Source of the DNA: JAAYED01 sp040772225
GTDB lineage: Bacteria > Chloroflexota > Anaerolineae > UBA1429
NCBI GenBank assembly: GCA_040772225.1
Contig: JAXGYO010000002.1
Location: 1,116,001 to 1,180,000, forward strand
DNA: 64,000 nt
Direction of reading: 5' to 3'
A model generated the notes under the pieces. It saw nothing but the letters and a program-made list of their open reading frames with translations, was not told the origin of the DNA and searched no databases. This document shows positions 16,268 to 24,900 of this stretch, piece after piece. How positions within the stretch are numbered: the stretch's first letter is position 1; every line of letters starts with the position of its first letter. Both the position numbers and the translations under genes were made by a program.

Positions 16268-17527
16268 ATGGTTACTGCGAGGGAACGTGTAATCGACGCG
16301 CTGGAGCACAGGCAGCCCGATCGTGTGCCGGTCGATCTGGGCAGCACGGCTGTTACGGGAATCATGGCATCGGCGCTGCACCGGCTCCGCCACGCACTGG
16401 GTCTGGAGCACCGACTGGTCCGGGTACACGAGCCTTATCAGGTGCTCGGACAGGTAGACGATGACGTGCTCGATGCCCTGGGCGTGGATGTCATCGGCCT
16501 GTCGGAAGACAATACGATGTTTGGGTTTCCAGCAGCGGACTGGCAGCCCTTTACGCTGAATGACGGCACACCCGTGCTCGTGCCCGGCGGGTTCAACACG
16601 TCGCCCGCCCCCGATGGGACTCTATACCAGTATCCCAGGGGTGATCGCAGTGCCCCGCCTTCAGCACGCATGCCGCCCGAGGGTTATTATCACGATGCCC
16701 TTGAGCGTCAGGCACAGGACGCCGAAAAGAACCTGCGCCCCGAGGAATGGGTGCGTGAGATGTACAGTGTCTATACGGACAAAGAGCTCGCAACGCTCCA
16801 GAAAAAGGCCGAGGCGCTTTCCAGCCAGACGGAGCGCGCGATCATCGGCAACTTTGGGACTGCAGGATTCGGGGATATCGCCCACGTTCCCGGCCTGGCC
16901 GTCGCCCACCCGCACGGAATTCGGGCCGTCGCCGACTGGTACATGGCCACTGCGCTCCACCCGGAATACATCCACGGTATCTTTGATCTCCAGCTCGAGA
17001 TCGCACTCAAGAATCTGGAGCTGTACCATCAAGCGGTTGGCGACCGGATTGTCGCGATATTTCTGAGCGGCACCGACTTTGGTGCACAGTCCGGAAGCTT
17101 TATCTCACCGCGTGCATATCGTAACCTGTTCAAACCTTACCATCGCGCAGTAAACGACTGGGTGCACAGCCATACGCCCTGGAAAACCTTCTATCACAGC
17201 TGCGGATCGATGGTGGCGCTCTATGATGACATGGTGGAGGCAGGCGTAGATATCGTGAATCCGGTGCAAATATCCGCAGCGGGCATGGACCCGCGGACGC
17301 TCAAGCAGCGCTGGGGTGACCGGCTGGTGTTCTGGGGCGCGGGCGTGGACACCCAGCATGTGTTGCCCTTTGGGACGCCGGACGAGATTCGCCAGCATGT
17401 GCGAGACAATATCGAGGTTATGGGCAAAGGAGGCGGGTTCGTGTTCTGTGCCGTGCACAACATTCAGGCGACGGTGCCCACCGAGAACCTGATGGCGCTG
17501 GTAGAGGGGCTACAGACAGCGCGATAA
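16268..17527 (+). CDS. Uroporphyrinogen decarboxylase (URO-D) family protein
   Basis: A 419-residue member of the URO-D superfamily. It begins VTARERVIDALEHRQPDRVPVDLGST, a start common to the methyltransferase-like branch (MtaA/MtbA/CmuA relatives) rather than to true HemE. HSCGS near residue 320 and FCAVHNIQATVPTENLMAL near the end resemble the zinc-binding His/Cys motifs of that branch. Cobalamin- or corrinoid-linked methyl transfer is therefore more likely than heme synthesis, but no partner corrinoid protein is encoded nearby. ATG at 16268 has GGGAGGGG upstream. The gene diverges from the amidohydrolase. Confidence 0.82.
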   Translation: MVTARERVIDALEHRQPDRVPVDLGSTAVTGIMASALHRLRHALGLEHRLVRVHEPYQVLGQVDDDVLDALGVDVIGLSEDNTMFGFPAADWQPFTLNDGTPVLVPGGFNTSPAPDGTLYQYPRGDRSAPPSARMPPEGYYHDALERQAQDAEKNLRPEEWVREMYSVYTDKELATLQKKAEALSSQTERAIIGNFGTAGFGDIAHVPGLAVAHPHGIRAVADWYMATALHPEYIHGIFDLQLEIALKNLELYHQAVGDRIVAIFLSGTDFGAQSGSFISPRAYRNLFKPYHRAVNDWVHSHTPWKTFYHSCGSMVALYDDMVEAGVDIVNPVQISAAGMDPRTLKQRWGDRLVFWGAGVDTQHVLPFGTPDEIRQHVRDNIEVMGKGGGFVFCAVHNIQATVPTENLMALVEGLQTAR

Positions 17528-17541
17528 CGGCGACGCACGAG

Positions 17542-17573
17542 CAGAGGCAACAGCGAAATCGCTGTTGCCTCTG
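17542..17573. terminator. Strong hairpin between convergent genes
   Basis: A perfect 14-base-pair stem (17542-17555 with 17560-17573) with an AAAT loop lies between the URO-D-like stop and the bS22 stop. Neither flank has a T-tract, so it may act as an RNA 3'-end stabiliser or an imperfect two-way terminator. Confidence 0.55.
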
Positions 17574-17627
17574 AATCTGCCAAATGCGTGAGCCAGCTGC
17601 GGCATGTGCCGCGCTGTTGCTCGCTTC

Positions 17628-17720
17628 CTACTTGCGCCGTTGGAAGCGCATCTTGCGACGCATCTTGCGATACTTGTGTCGTGAAATCTTCTTGCGGCGC
17701 TTTTTGATGACACTGCCCAT
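17628..17720 (-). CDS. Small ribosomal protein bS22 / AURKAIP1-COX24 domain protein
   Basis: A 30-residue, extremely basic protein: MGSVIKKRRKKISRHKYRKM, then RRKMRFQRRK. It matches the short AURKAIP1/COX24-domain proteins (mitochondrial mS38 relatives) found in actinobacterial and other ribosomes as bS22, which begin MGSVIKKRRK and end WQRRK or VQRRK. AGAGGTG lies about seven bases upstream of the ATG, and an extended -10 promoter lies further upstream. At 31 codons it falls below most gene-finder cut-offs. It is expected at the decoding-centre side of the small subunit, by analogy with bS22. Confidence 0.88.
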   Translation of the reverse strand: MGSVIKKRRKKISRHKYRKMRRKMRFQRRK

Positions 17721-17737
17721 ACAATCACCTCTTTCCG

Positions 17738-17787
17738 TTGCTGACAGCCTGTAAACGAGTATACCATAGCATGTCCAGCGGCGCCAA
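17738..17787. promoter_or_regulatory. Overlapping face-to-face promoters for bS22 and the GIY-YIG gene
   Basis: Minus strand: TTGGCG (17782-17787), 18 bases, TATACT (17758-17763) preceded by TGG, driving bS22. Plus strand: TTGCTG (17738-17743), 16 bases, TATACC (17760-17765), driving the GIY-YIG gene. The palindrome GTATAC is shared by both -10 boxes, so use should be mutually exclusive. The plus-strand one is weaker. Confidence 0.5.
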
Positions 17788-17824
17788 TTGTCATCCGGCG
17801 CAAGAAAAGGAGTCGAAGACCACC

Positions 17825-18346
17825 ATGCCGGGAGATAGTCCGCCTCGGTGCATGCCAGGCGACCAGGCAGCAGATATCCCCAGGGGACCAGGCAGCTATG
17901 TTCTGGTTCTCTGGATGGCCAAGCCCTGCCCGTTGGCTATCGGATCCCTGGGCCGGGTCACCCTGCCAGGCGGGTTTCTGCTTTATACCGGGAGCGCACG
18001 GGGCGGATTGCGGGGCCGGCTTCAGCACTATCTGCGCCGCCCTGCTCACCTGCACTGGCACATCGACTATCTCATGCAGGCCGCGGAGATCCTGGAGATC
18101 TGGTACGCTGAGAGTCCAGCAAGGCTCGAGTGTGTTTGGGCGGGACGGCTGCGCGGCGCCGGCCTGAAGGCTGCAACCAGGCATTTCGGATCCTCCGACT
18201 GCCGTTGCCCGACGCATCTGTTCCACGCAAACATACGACCTTCGCCCGACCTGCTCGCAGAACCTGATCTGCGCGTCATTACTCTGGCCATCGAAGGCGA
18301 CAGCCAGCGTGGGGTAGCGGGTGCCCCCGCTGTCCCCCGGGGCTAA
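17825..18346 (+). CDS. GIY-YIG nuclease family protein (DUF123)
   Basis: A 173-residue protein of the DUF123 branch of the GIY-YIG superfamily. Its core reads GSYVLVLWMAKPCPLAIGSLG, then GGFLLYTGSARGGLRGRLQHYLRR, with YTGSA in place of the GIY-YIG second motif, and HLHWHIDYLMQAA. In archaea and some bacteria this domain is fused or linked to endonuclease III-like repair proteins. CECRLA-type residues typical of the family are partly retained (ARLECVWAGRLR). Activity is unproven. ATG at 17825 has AAGGAG twelve bases upstream. Its stop overlaps the stop of the convergent lipoprotein gene. Confidence 0.78.
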   Translation: MPGDSPPRCMPGDQAADIPRGPGSYVLVLWMAKPCPLAIGSLGRVTLPGGFLLYTGSARGGLRGRLQHYLRRPAHLHWHIDYLMQAAEILEIWYAESPARLECVWAGRLRGAGLKAATRHFGSSDCRCPTHLFHANIRPSPDLLAEPDLRVITLAIEGDSQRGVAGAPAVPRG

Positions 18347-20103
18347 CGCGCCTCGCCCTCCAACCACGACCAGACGGCTGCCTCGACATCGGCAGACCAC
18401 AGCAGGCCTGGCTCCCTCCCAAGGGCATGACCGAGCCCCTCAAAGCCCCGCCAGCTCAGTGGTTCGCCGGTGACGCGCTGCAGCGCCTCCGCCATACGCA
18501 CAGCGCCATCATAGGGCGTCCATTCATCCTCTGTCCCATGCAGGATCAGGAGCGGCACCGCGCTCCGGGAGAGCCAGCCCAGGGGATCCGCCTGACTCCA
18601 CGCAGCGAGCGGCTCCAGCGAAATGCGACGTCCGAGATAGCTGAGCGACTCCTGGCCTTCGTCCAGCCAGCCTGCCCAACGGTAGATGCTCTGCTCCAGG
18701 TACTGGGCTCTCTGTTCCTCATCCCAACCATAGTACGCTGCCAGCGCCAGCACGCGCTGCGAGGCCAGATCGGGCAGGAAGCGCCCATCAGTCGCAAAGG
18801 CGCCCAGCACCGCCGCCGAAAAAGGAACTGGATCAGCGGCCGCGGCATCATCCCCAGGATCCAGCGCCAGGGCCGCGACCACTGCCGCTTCGCCTGTGGC
18901 GACGAGTACGATCCTATCCGAGTCTACGCCTTCCGTCTCTGACAGCAGGCGCGCCGCCGCGCGCAGATCATCCGCAGCCCGCTCATCTGGCACAGCCCAG
19001 GAATTGGCGCTGCTCTCGCCGGGCTCAAGGACGAACACCGCCCAACCGCGTTGAACCCAGTTCTCGACGGACAACCTCACACCGGGTTGATTCCAGCTGC
19101 GACACAACAACAGGACAGGTGCGCGCTCAATGCCCTGCGGCCTGTAGAGCCGGCCAGACAACTCCGACTGGGCGCCCTGAAAGGTGAGCAACTGAATGTC
19201 GTTCTCTATGGCGGCGACAGTTGCTTCCCTCTGGGCGCTCACGCGCTCGATCCTAAGCAGGCCCGGCGTGGACAGCGCAGGATCGCGCAGTTGCTCCCAG
19301 AATCCAAAGCGATAGTCGGGAAACTCGGCGCGGAAGAGAAGCCGGCTATCCGGCCGCATCCAGAGGGTAAAAGATTGCTGCCCGTCCGCCCCAATACGGC
19401 CCTCGAGGGCCATGGTGCCGATCACCGCACTGCTCTGATCTCCCGACACCTCGAGCGTCAACGGCCTGCTCCAGATCAGGTCCGCCGTCACGTCCAATAC
19501 CGGAACCTCGAACCTTCCGGTGTACTGGTCGATCGTGCGCCCCTCGGTGAATTGCAGCACCGCGAGCGCCAGACCAAGGACTGAAGGCGATCCTTCCATG
19601 ACCAGACCTGGAGCCGGCGCAATATCCTCCTGCAGCACCGGCCCAAACCAGGCCCGGTTGTTCGCAAGCACGTCTACAGCACCCCCATCGCGCTGCATAA
19701 CCCAGGTTGAAGCAACGCCGCCCACTCGGCGTTCATAGCTATACATCGTGGGGTACAGAATCGGCGAAAGCAGCGCGGCGCGGCGCTCTACTGGCCCATC
19801 GATCCCCGCCCAGGTCACGGTGCTCTCGATCAGGAGCGCGTCATCGACCAAACGCGTGCTCAATGTCTCTGTGGCCAGCAGTTCCCCGTCGAGGGAGATC
19901 TCAAACGAGAGCCCGTTCAGCGCATCGGCGGCCGCAGGCGTAGCGGTGGGCTCCACCGTAGGCACCGGCGTCACCGCGATCGCTGGATCCTCATCACAGG
20001 CGGTGGCCACCACAAGCGCCAGGACGAGCGCGGCAAGCAGCTTCAGATGCCGGTGAGCGTGCCTGGTAGCGGAGCGCCCGAAGTGGCCCTCACTTGAGGA
20101 CAT
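18343..20103 (-). CDS. Lipoprotein with alpha/beta-hydrolase domain lacking the nucleophile
   Basis: A 586-residue predicted lipoprotein: signal KLLAALVLALVVATAC with lipobox Cys36, then a Pro/Thr-rich linker. Residues about 60-300 form a beta-rich N-terminal module of unknown type, and residues about 305-585 an alpha/beta-hydrolase (dienelactone-hydrolase/prolyl-peptidase-like) fold. The acid (Asp526 in LHGTEDEWTP) and His559 (GLGHALG) are present. The nucleophile elbow, normally GxSxG, reads ATGEA at 402-406, with Gly404 where Ser should be. Catalysis by the usual triad therefore looks impossible, and a binding role is likelier. Its start overlaps the AlbA_2 gene by 14 bases, so it ends the gyrA operon. 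Confidence 0.78.
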   Translation of the reverse strand: MSSSEGHFGRSATRHAHRHLKLLAALVLALVVATACDEDPAIAVTPVPTVEPTATPAAADALNGLSFEISLDGELLATETLSTRLVDDALLIESTVTWAGIDGPVERRAALLSPILYPTMYSYERRVGGVASTWVMQRDGGAVDVLANNRAWFGPVLQEDIAPAPGLVMEGSPSVLGLALAVLQFTEGRTIDQYTGRFEVPVLDVTADLIWSRPLTLEVSGDQSSAVIGTMALEGRIGADGQQSFTLWMRPDSRLLFRAEFPDYRFGFWEQLRDPALSTPGLLRIERVSAQREATVAAIENDIQLLTFQGAQSELSGRLYRPQGIERAPVLLLCRSWNQPGVRLSVENWVQRGWAVFVLEPGESSANSWAVPDERAADDLRAAARLLSETEGVDSDRIVLVATGEAAVVAALALDPGDDAAAADPVPFSAAVLGAFATDGRFLPDLASQRVLALAAYYGWDEEQRAQYLEQSIYRWAGWLDEGQESLSYLGRRISLEPLAAWSQADPLGWLSRSAVPLLILHGTEDEWTPYDGAVRMAEALQRVTGEPLSWRGFEGLGHALGREPGLLWSADVEAAVWSWLEGEAR

Positions 20104-21484
20104 AGTAGGTGCCTCGCTTGCTGCCGACCTGCAAGATGATGCCTCTGGTCATGAGATCCCGTAGATCCAGGCGCAGCGTCTCGGCAGTCACATCCGGGCA
20201 CAACTGGCGGTACTCACGGTTCGAGATACGCTCGTTTTCCTTTAGAAAGCGCAGAGCGAGCACCTGTCGCGGACTGAGGTCCTCGCCGTACTCTAGCTCG
20301 ACCTGATCGATCTCGTTACCCAGCGCCACTGTAAAGCTGCGGGCGCCCTCGCGAAACTCGGGGGCCGGATGGTGCTCCCGGCGCATGGCATCCATGATGA
20401 TGTCGATGCCCTGCCCCAACTCTTCAATATAGCCCCAGTAGTACAGCCCGCGCACCAGGCGAGGGTTGCGCGAATAGTGCTCATCCAGCAAATTGTCCAG
20501 CGTGATATGCCCGGGGAGGCGCCCCGGAGACGTGATCTCCATATGATCATCAAAGAGGCGGATTTCGATCCTCTGTCCCGATAGGGAATAGTCACGGTGG
20601 CAGATGGCATTGACGACGGCCTCGCGGACGGCCTCGACCGGATACTCGTAACGTTCCTGCCTGGCAAGGCCATTGGCGACACTGCTTTGATGGATCTCGT
20701 CAAAGAGCGCCTGCCAGGTCCGCTCCACCAGCCGCGGGGCGGGCCCGGTGAGCTCAATCCGGCGGCTGTAGCGCTCGGGACCCACGGCGGCTTCGCGCAG
20801 GCTCGTCCCGCGAAAACGAACAAGGACAACGCCCACCTGCGGAAAGTAGAGTTGGGGATTTCTTCCGAAAAGCAGGATGCCTACGCCGGTCGGGTGGCCT
20901 TGCACATCGATCGCACCCGCGTCGCGCAAGAGCTCCGCGCGGCTGAGCGTCTCGCCTCGCGGACCGCGGCGAATGCGATTCTGACGATACTCCTCGATGA
21001 TCTCCTCATCGAAATCCTCAAGGGCAGCCCCCGCCACGGATTGATCCTCAAAGCTGGCCTGGGCACCGCTCGTGCGGGCACGTTCGGCGATATCGGATGC
21101 GAGACGCATGTTGGTGCGACCGGAACGAACATAGACCTCGCGCCCCTCCAGACTCATCTGATACGGCGTAGGTCGTACAACGATGGTCGCGATCTGCCCC
21201 TCGGGAATCTCCTCATAGTACCAGTGCGGGATCTCGCTCTCGGCAAAACGTGGCTCGCAGAGGGCCAGGGCGCGTGCCAGCACCGGCTCCAGATCATCGC
21301 TAACACCGGGGTTCAGATGGCCATGTTCGTCCATCCCCACGATGATGGTCCCCCCGGCGCCGTTGGCAAAGGCGACCACTAGCTCTGCCAGAGTTCGCGC
21401 ATCGGGATCCGCCAGGTATTCCAGCATCGGTCCAGGTTCCACGGCGTGGAGCCCGCCGCCGCCCGTTCGCCTTCCCCTGTCCAT
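20090..21484 (-). CDS. ATP-binding regulator: AlbA_2 + HATPase_c_4 + winged helix
   Basis: A 464-residue three-part protein. Residues about 10-130 form a Schlafen-type AlbA_2 domain (TLAELVVAFANGAGGTIIVGMDEHG). Residues about 280-385 form a GHKL-like ATPase of the HATPase_c_4 type (YPVEAVREAVVNAICHRDYS, then ITSPGRLPGHITLDNLL and EELGQGIDII). The last 70 residues form a winged helix (LSPRQVLALRFLKENERISNREYRQL). Such proteins are often mislabelled RecG-like or transcriptional regulators; their role is unclear. ATG at 21484 has AGGAG six bases upstream. It follows a small membrane protein gene by 13 bases within the gyrA operon. Confidence 0.8.
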   Translation of the reverse strand: MDRGRRTGGGGLHAVEPGPMLEYLADPDARTLAELVVAFANGAGGTIIVGMDEHGHLNPGVSDDLEPVLARALALCEPRFAESEIPHWYYEEIPEGQIATIVVRPTPYQMSLEGREVYVRSGRTNMRLASDIAERARTSGAQASFEDQSVAGAALEDFDEEIIEEYRQNRIRRGPRGETLSRAELLRDAGAIDVQGHPTGVGILLFGRNPQLYFPQVGVVLVRFRGTSLREAAVGPERYSRRIELTGPAPRLVERTWQALFDEIHQSSVANGLARQERYEYPVEAVREAVVNAICHRDYSLSGQRIEIRLFDDHMEITSPGRLPGHITLDNLLDEHYSRNPRLVRGLYYWGYIEELGQGIDIIMDAMRREHHPAPEFREGARSFTVALGNEIDQVELEYGEDLSPRQVLALRFLKENERISNREYRQLCPDVTAETLRLDLRDLMTRGIILQVGSKRGTYYVLK

Positions 21485-21497
21485 CTCACTCCTGATC

Positions 21498-21992
21498 CTA
21501 TGGCGCGAGACCAAAGGGCCACGCTACACGCCAGCTACCCTCGTCATTACGCAACTGCAAAAGCAACTCTCGACTCTCCGGGCCGCCATCGGCAGAAAAG
21601 GTGACACTGACCAGATAATAGTGCACGCCATCAGCGTCGAACAACTTGTCCACCTTGATACGCTCAACCGTCCTCGGATCAGAGCCACGCAGCTCCCGCG
21701 CCTCCGCCATGAACGCGACCCGCTCCACCGGCCTGCCATAGAGGTCGGTGAGGCTTGCCGCATCGGTCATATTGTAGACGGTATCGAGGTTCCCCTCATA
21801 CAGCGCGCGTGCATAGGTCTCTGCGGCGTTGGGGGCGGAAAGCCCCACCTCCTGGCTGTAGAACTCGATGAGCCTGAGGACACCGGTCACAGCTATGGCC
21901 ACAAGCACGATGATGCCTGCGATGCGGGCGATGTTCACCGCTCGACGGATGTTTGCGGCAATGCGGCGGCGCTCGTCCATCTTGTTCGCCAT
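21498..21992 (-). CDS. Membrane-anchored protein of unknown function (NTF2-like region)
   Basis: A 164-residue protein with a basic N-terminus (MANKMDERRRIAANIRRAV), one membrane helix (IARIAGIIVLVAIAVTGVLRL) and an extracytoplasmic domain. The domain (AETYARALYEGNLDTVYNM, then GVHYYLVSVTF and LLLQLRNDEGSWRVAWPFG) has the pattern of DUF4878/NTF2-like lipoprotein domains: a helix with an A-x-x-Y-x-x-A-L-x-x-G-D motif followed by beta strands. No catalytic residues can be assigned. It starts three bases after the gyrA stop, and GGGGGAG at the gyrA end is its ribosome binding site. Confidence 0.7.
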   Translation of the reverse strand: MANKMDERRRIAANIRRAVNIARIAGIIVLVAIAVTGVLRLIEFYSQEVGLSAPNAAETYARALYEGNLDTVYNMTDAASLTDLYGRPVERVAFMAEARELRGSDPRTVERIKVDKLFDADGVHYYLVSVTFSADGGPESRELLLQLRNDEGSWRVAWPFGLAP

Positions 21993-21995
21993 GCG

Positions 21996-24900
21996 CTACT
22001 CCCCCATACGTTTACGTTGCGGACTCTGGCGCACACGCCTGACGGCGGACCTCCTGGGTGGCGCGCCGCTGGCAGTATCCTGGTCCGGCTTGCTCTCACC
22101 CGAGCCCTTGTGAGCGCTCGTAGACTCGGGCTGTGACGCCGGCCTCGAGGCAGCGCGCCTCGGTGCCCGTGAAGTGCCAGAGGGTGCCTCATCCTTTGGG
22201 GTGGCGCTGCGCCTCGCAAGGCTGGCACGGCCTGTTGCTGCCGGGGCCGTCCTGGTTGGTGCCTCGGCAGCATCTGCCGCCGGACTCTCGCCGGAGTTGA
22301 CGGCGCGAGTCGACCGCGTTCGTCTTGGCCGAGTCGTGGCCGGCTTTTCAGCCTGAGGCTCCTCGGAGGCTGCTGCGGTCTTTGATGAGCGCCGTCGCGA
22401 GGGCGCCGGACGGGCTGATTCTGTGGGCGGAGTCTCCGTAGCAGAAGCGGCGGGCTCCTGCGTCCGCCTTGCCGTGCCGCGTGTTGGCGGTGCGGCAGGG
22501 GCCGTGTCCTCAGCCGGCGCCGCAGCAGCAGCGGCCGGGCGCCTGGAGCGCCGCCGAGTCGAGGCGGCAGGCTTCTCGGAAGCAGTAGATGTCTGTTCCA
22601 CCGTCGAGGCCGGCTTGGCGCGCGGACGACGTGTGCGCGTAGCCACGGGCTTGCCATCCTCCTCAGGCGACGGCACCGGGCCAGGTGAACCTCCACTTGC
22701 CTCACCGTCTGAAAACCTGAGCGCGATGCACGACACGACCTGTTCGTCATCGCCCACGGAAACGACGGCGCCGCTCCGCGTGCGTGTAACGATTTTGCCC
22801 CAGTTATCACGGCGAGCGCGGGGTATGTCATCCACCACACACTGCACCAGGGATCCATTTGAAACACCGAGCAGCACCTGGTCGCCAGGCTCTACAACAC
22901 AGGCGCCAACGAGCGCCCCGGCAATCGCCGTCTTGCTGGTATCGAGGGTGAGCATGCCTTGCCCGCCACGCCCCTGAGCGCCGTACTCGCGCAGAGATGA
23001 GCGCTTGCCAAAGCCATTCTCGCTCACGATCAGCAGTTCTGCGTTATCCTGCACAGCATCGATCGCCACAACCCTATCGCCTGCCTTGAGGTCGATGCCT
23101 TTCATTCCCGTCGCCGGCAACCCCTGAGGGCGGACATCATCTGCTGCAAAGCGAATCACACGTCCCTGAGCCGTGACGAGCATGATCTCTGACTGAGCAT
23201 CGGCAGGGACGGCTCCCACAAGCATGTCCTCGCCATCCAGGCCAAATACCGTGGTCACGTCCCGGTTCACGCTGTTCAGTTCGGCCAGGGTCAGACGCTT
23301 GACGCGTCCCTCGGCGGTAGCCAGGGCAATCGCATGTTCCTCGTCAGCCTCATCCAATGAGACAAGCGCCACCACCTGCTCCCCATCCTCCAGTCGCGCC
23401 AGGCTACCCAGCGTGACCCCGTCGGGCTGTTGCCCCAGATCGGGGATCTGATGGGCCCCGAGCGCAAAAGCGCGCCCGCGCTGCGTGACAAAGGCCACCT
23501 TGTGCTGGGCATTGGTGCGTAACACCGCCAGCACAGGAGCCCCTGCAGCGGAGAGATCCTCCGTCAGCCCTCCCGGTCCAGCATGGTAGACACTGGCGGG
23601 ATACCTCTTGACCCAGCCGGAGGCGCTGCAGGCAAGCACGACATCAGCATTGAACACCAGGTCCTGAGCCGAAACGTCAGTGGATACATCCAGATCTCTC
23701 ACGCGGGTTCGGCGCGGGTCACCGTACACACGCTTGAGGTCCAGGATCTCCTCTTTGACCACAGCCCGAATCTTGTCTTCACTGGAGAGAAGGTTCTGCA
23801 GAAATGCGATGCGCTCGATAACCTCGCGATACTCCTCTTGTACCCGTCTTCTCTCCAGCGCGGCCAGTCGCCTGAGCTGCAGATCGAGAATCGCCTGCGC
23901 CTGCACCTCGGTGAAATTGAACCGTTTGCACAGGTTTGCTTTGGCCGTATCTGCCGTCCGCGAACGCCGGATCGTGTCGATCACCTCATCGAGATGGTCG
24001 AGAGCAATCAGCAGTCCCTCGAGCACGTGAGCGCGCCGCCGTGCCCTCTCGAGCTCAAACAGGGTGCGCCGCTCGACGACGCTGTAACGGTGGTCGATAT
24101 AGTGCATCAGAGCGCGCTTGAGTGACAGCGTGCGCGGCTCGCCATCCACCAGAGCCAGCATATTGACACCAAAAGTCGCCTGAAGCTGTGAGTACTTGAG
24201 CAGATTGGCCAGCACCGGCTCCCACTCGACCCCGCGCTTGAGCTCGATGACGATACGGACGCCCATCCGGTCAGACTCATCCCTCAGGTCGCCGATCCCC
24301 TCGACGCGGCCCTCACGGGCCAGCGTCGCGATACGCCCTACCAGCGTGGACTTGTTGACCTGGTACGGCAGCTCTGTAACGATCAGCGCAAGGCGCCCAC
24401 CGCTGAGCTCTTCTGGATGCACTTGAGAGCGCATGACGATGCGGCCTCGCCCGGTGGCATAGGCCTGTCGGATACCCTCCTCGCCCAGAATCATACCGCC
24501 CGTTGGAAAGTCGGGTCCTTTGACAAACTGCATCAACTCGTCGAGTGTTACATCCTCTGCCTCGCGATACCGGTCCACCAGGTAAGCCACCGCGTCCGCG
24601 ATCTCACCGAGATTGTGCGGAGGGATGTTGGTCGCCATGCCCACGGCAATGCCGCCAACCCCATTCACCAGGAGGTTCGGTAGCCGCGCAGGCAGCACGA
24701 GGGGTTCCTTGAGCGTGCCATCAAAGTTATCGCCCATGTCGACGGCGTCTTTGTCCAGGTCGGTGAGCATCTCGTCGCCCATTGCGCTCAACCGAGCCTC
24801 GGTATATCGCACGGCAGCCGCACCATCGCCATCAACAGACCCAAAGTTGCCCTGACCGTCCACGAGCGGATAGCGCATCGAGAAATCCTGCGCCATACGG

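Noticed and set aside
20597..21382. A 261-codon plus-strand frame opposite the AlbA_2/HATPase gene
   Set aside because: Complement of a strongly supported coding frame; the translation lacks family motifs.
21935..22867. A 310-codon minus-strand open frame overlapping the gyrA tail
   Set aside because: It is in another frame of the same low-complexity, high-GC stretch. The gyrA frame runs unbroken from the folded domains, so this is a shadow.
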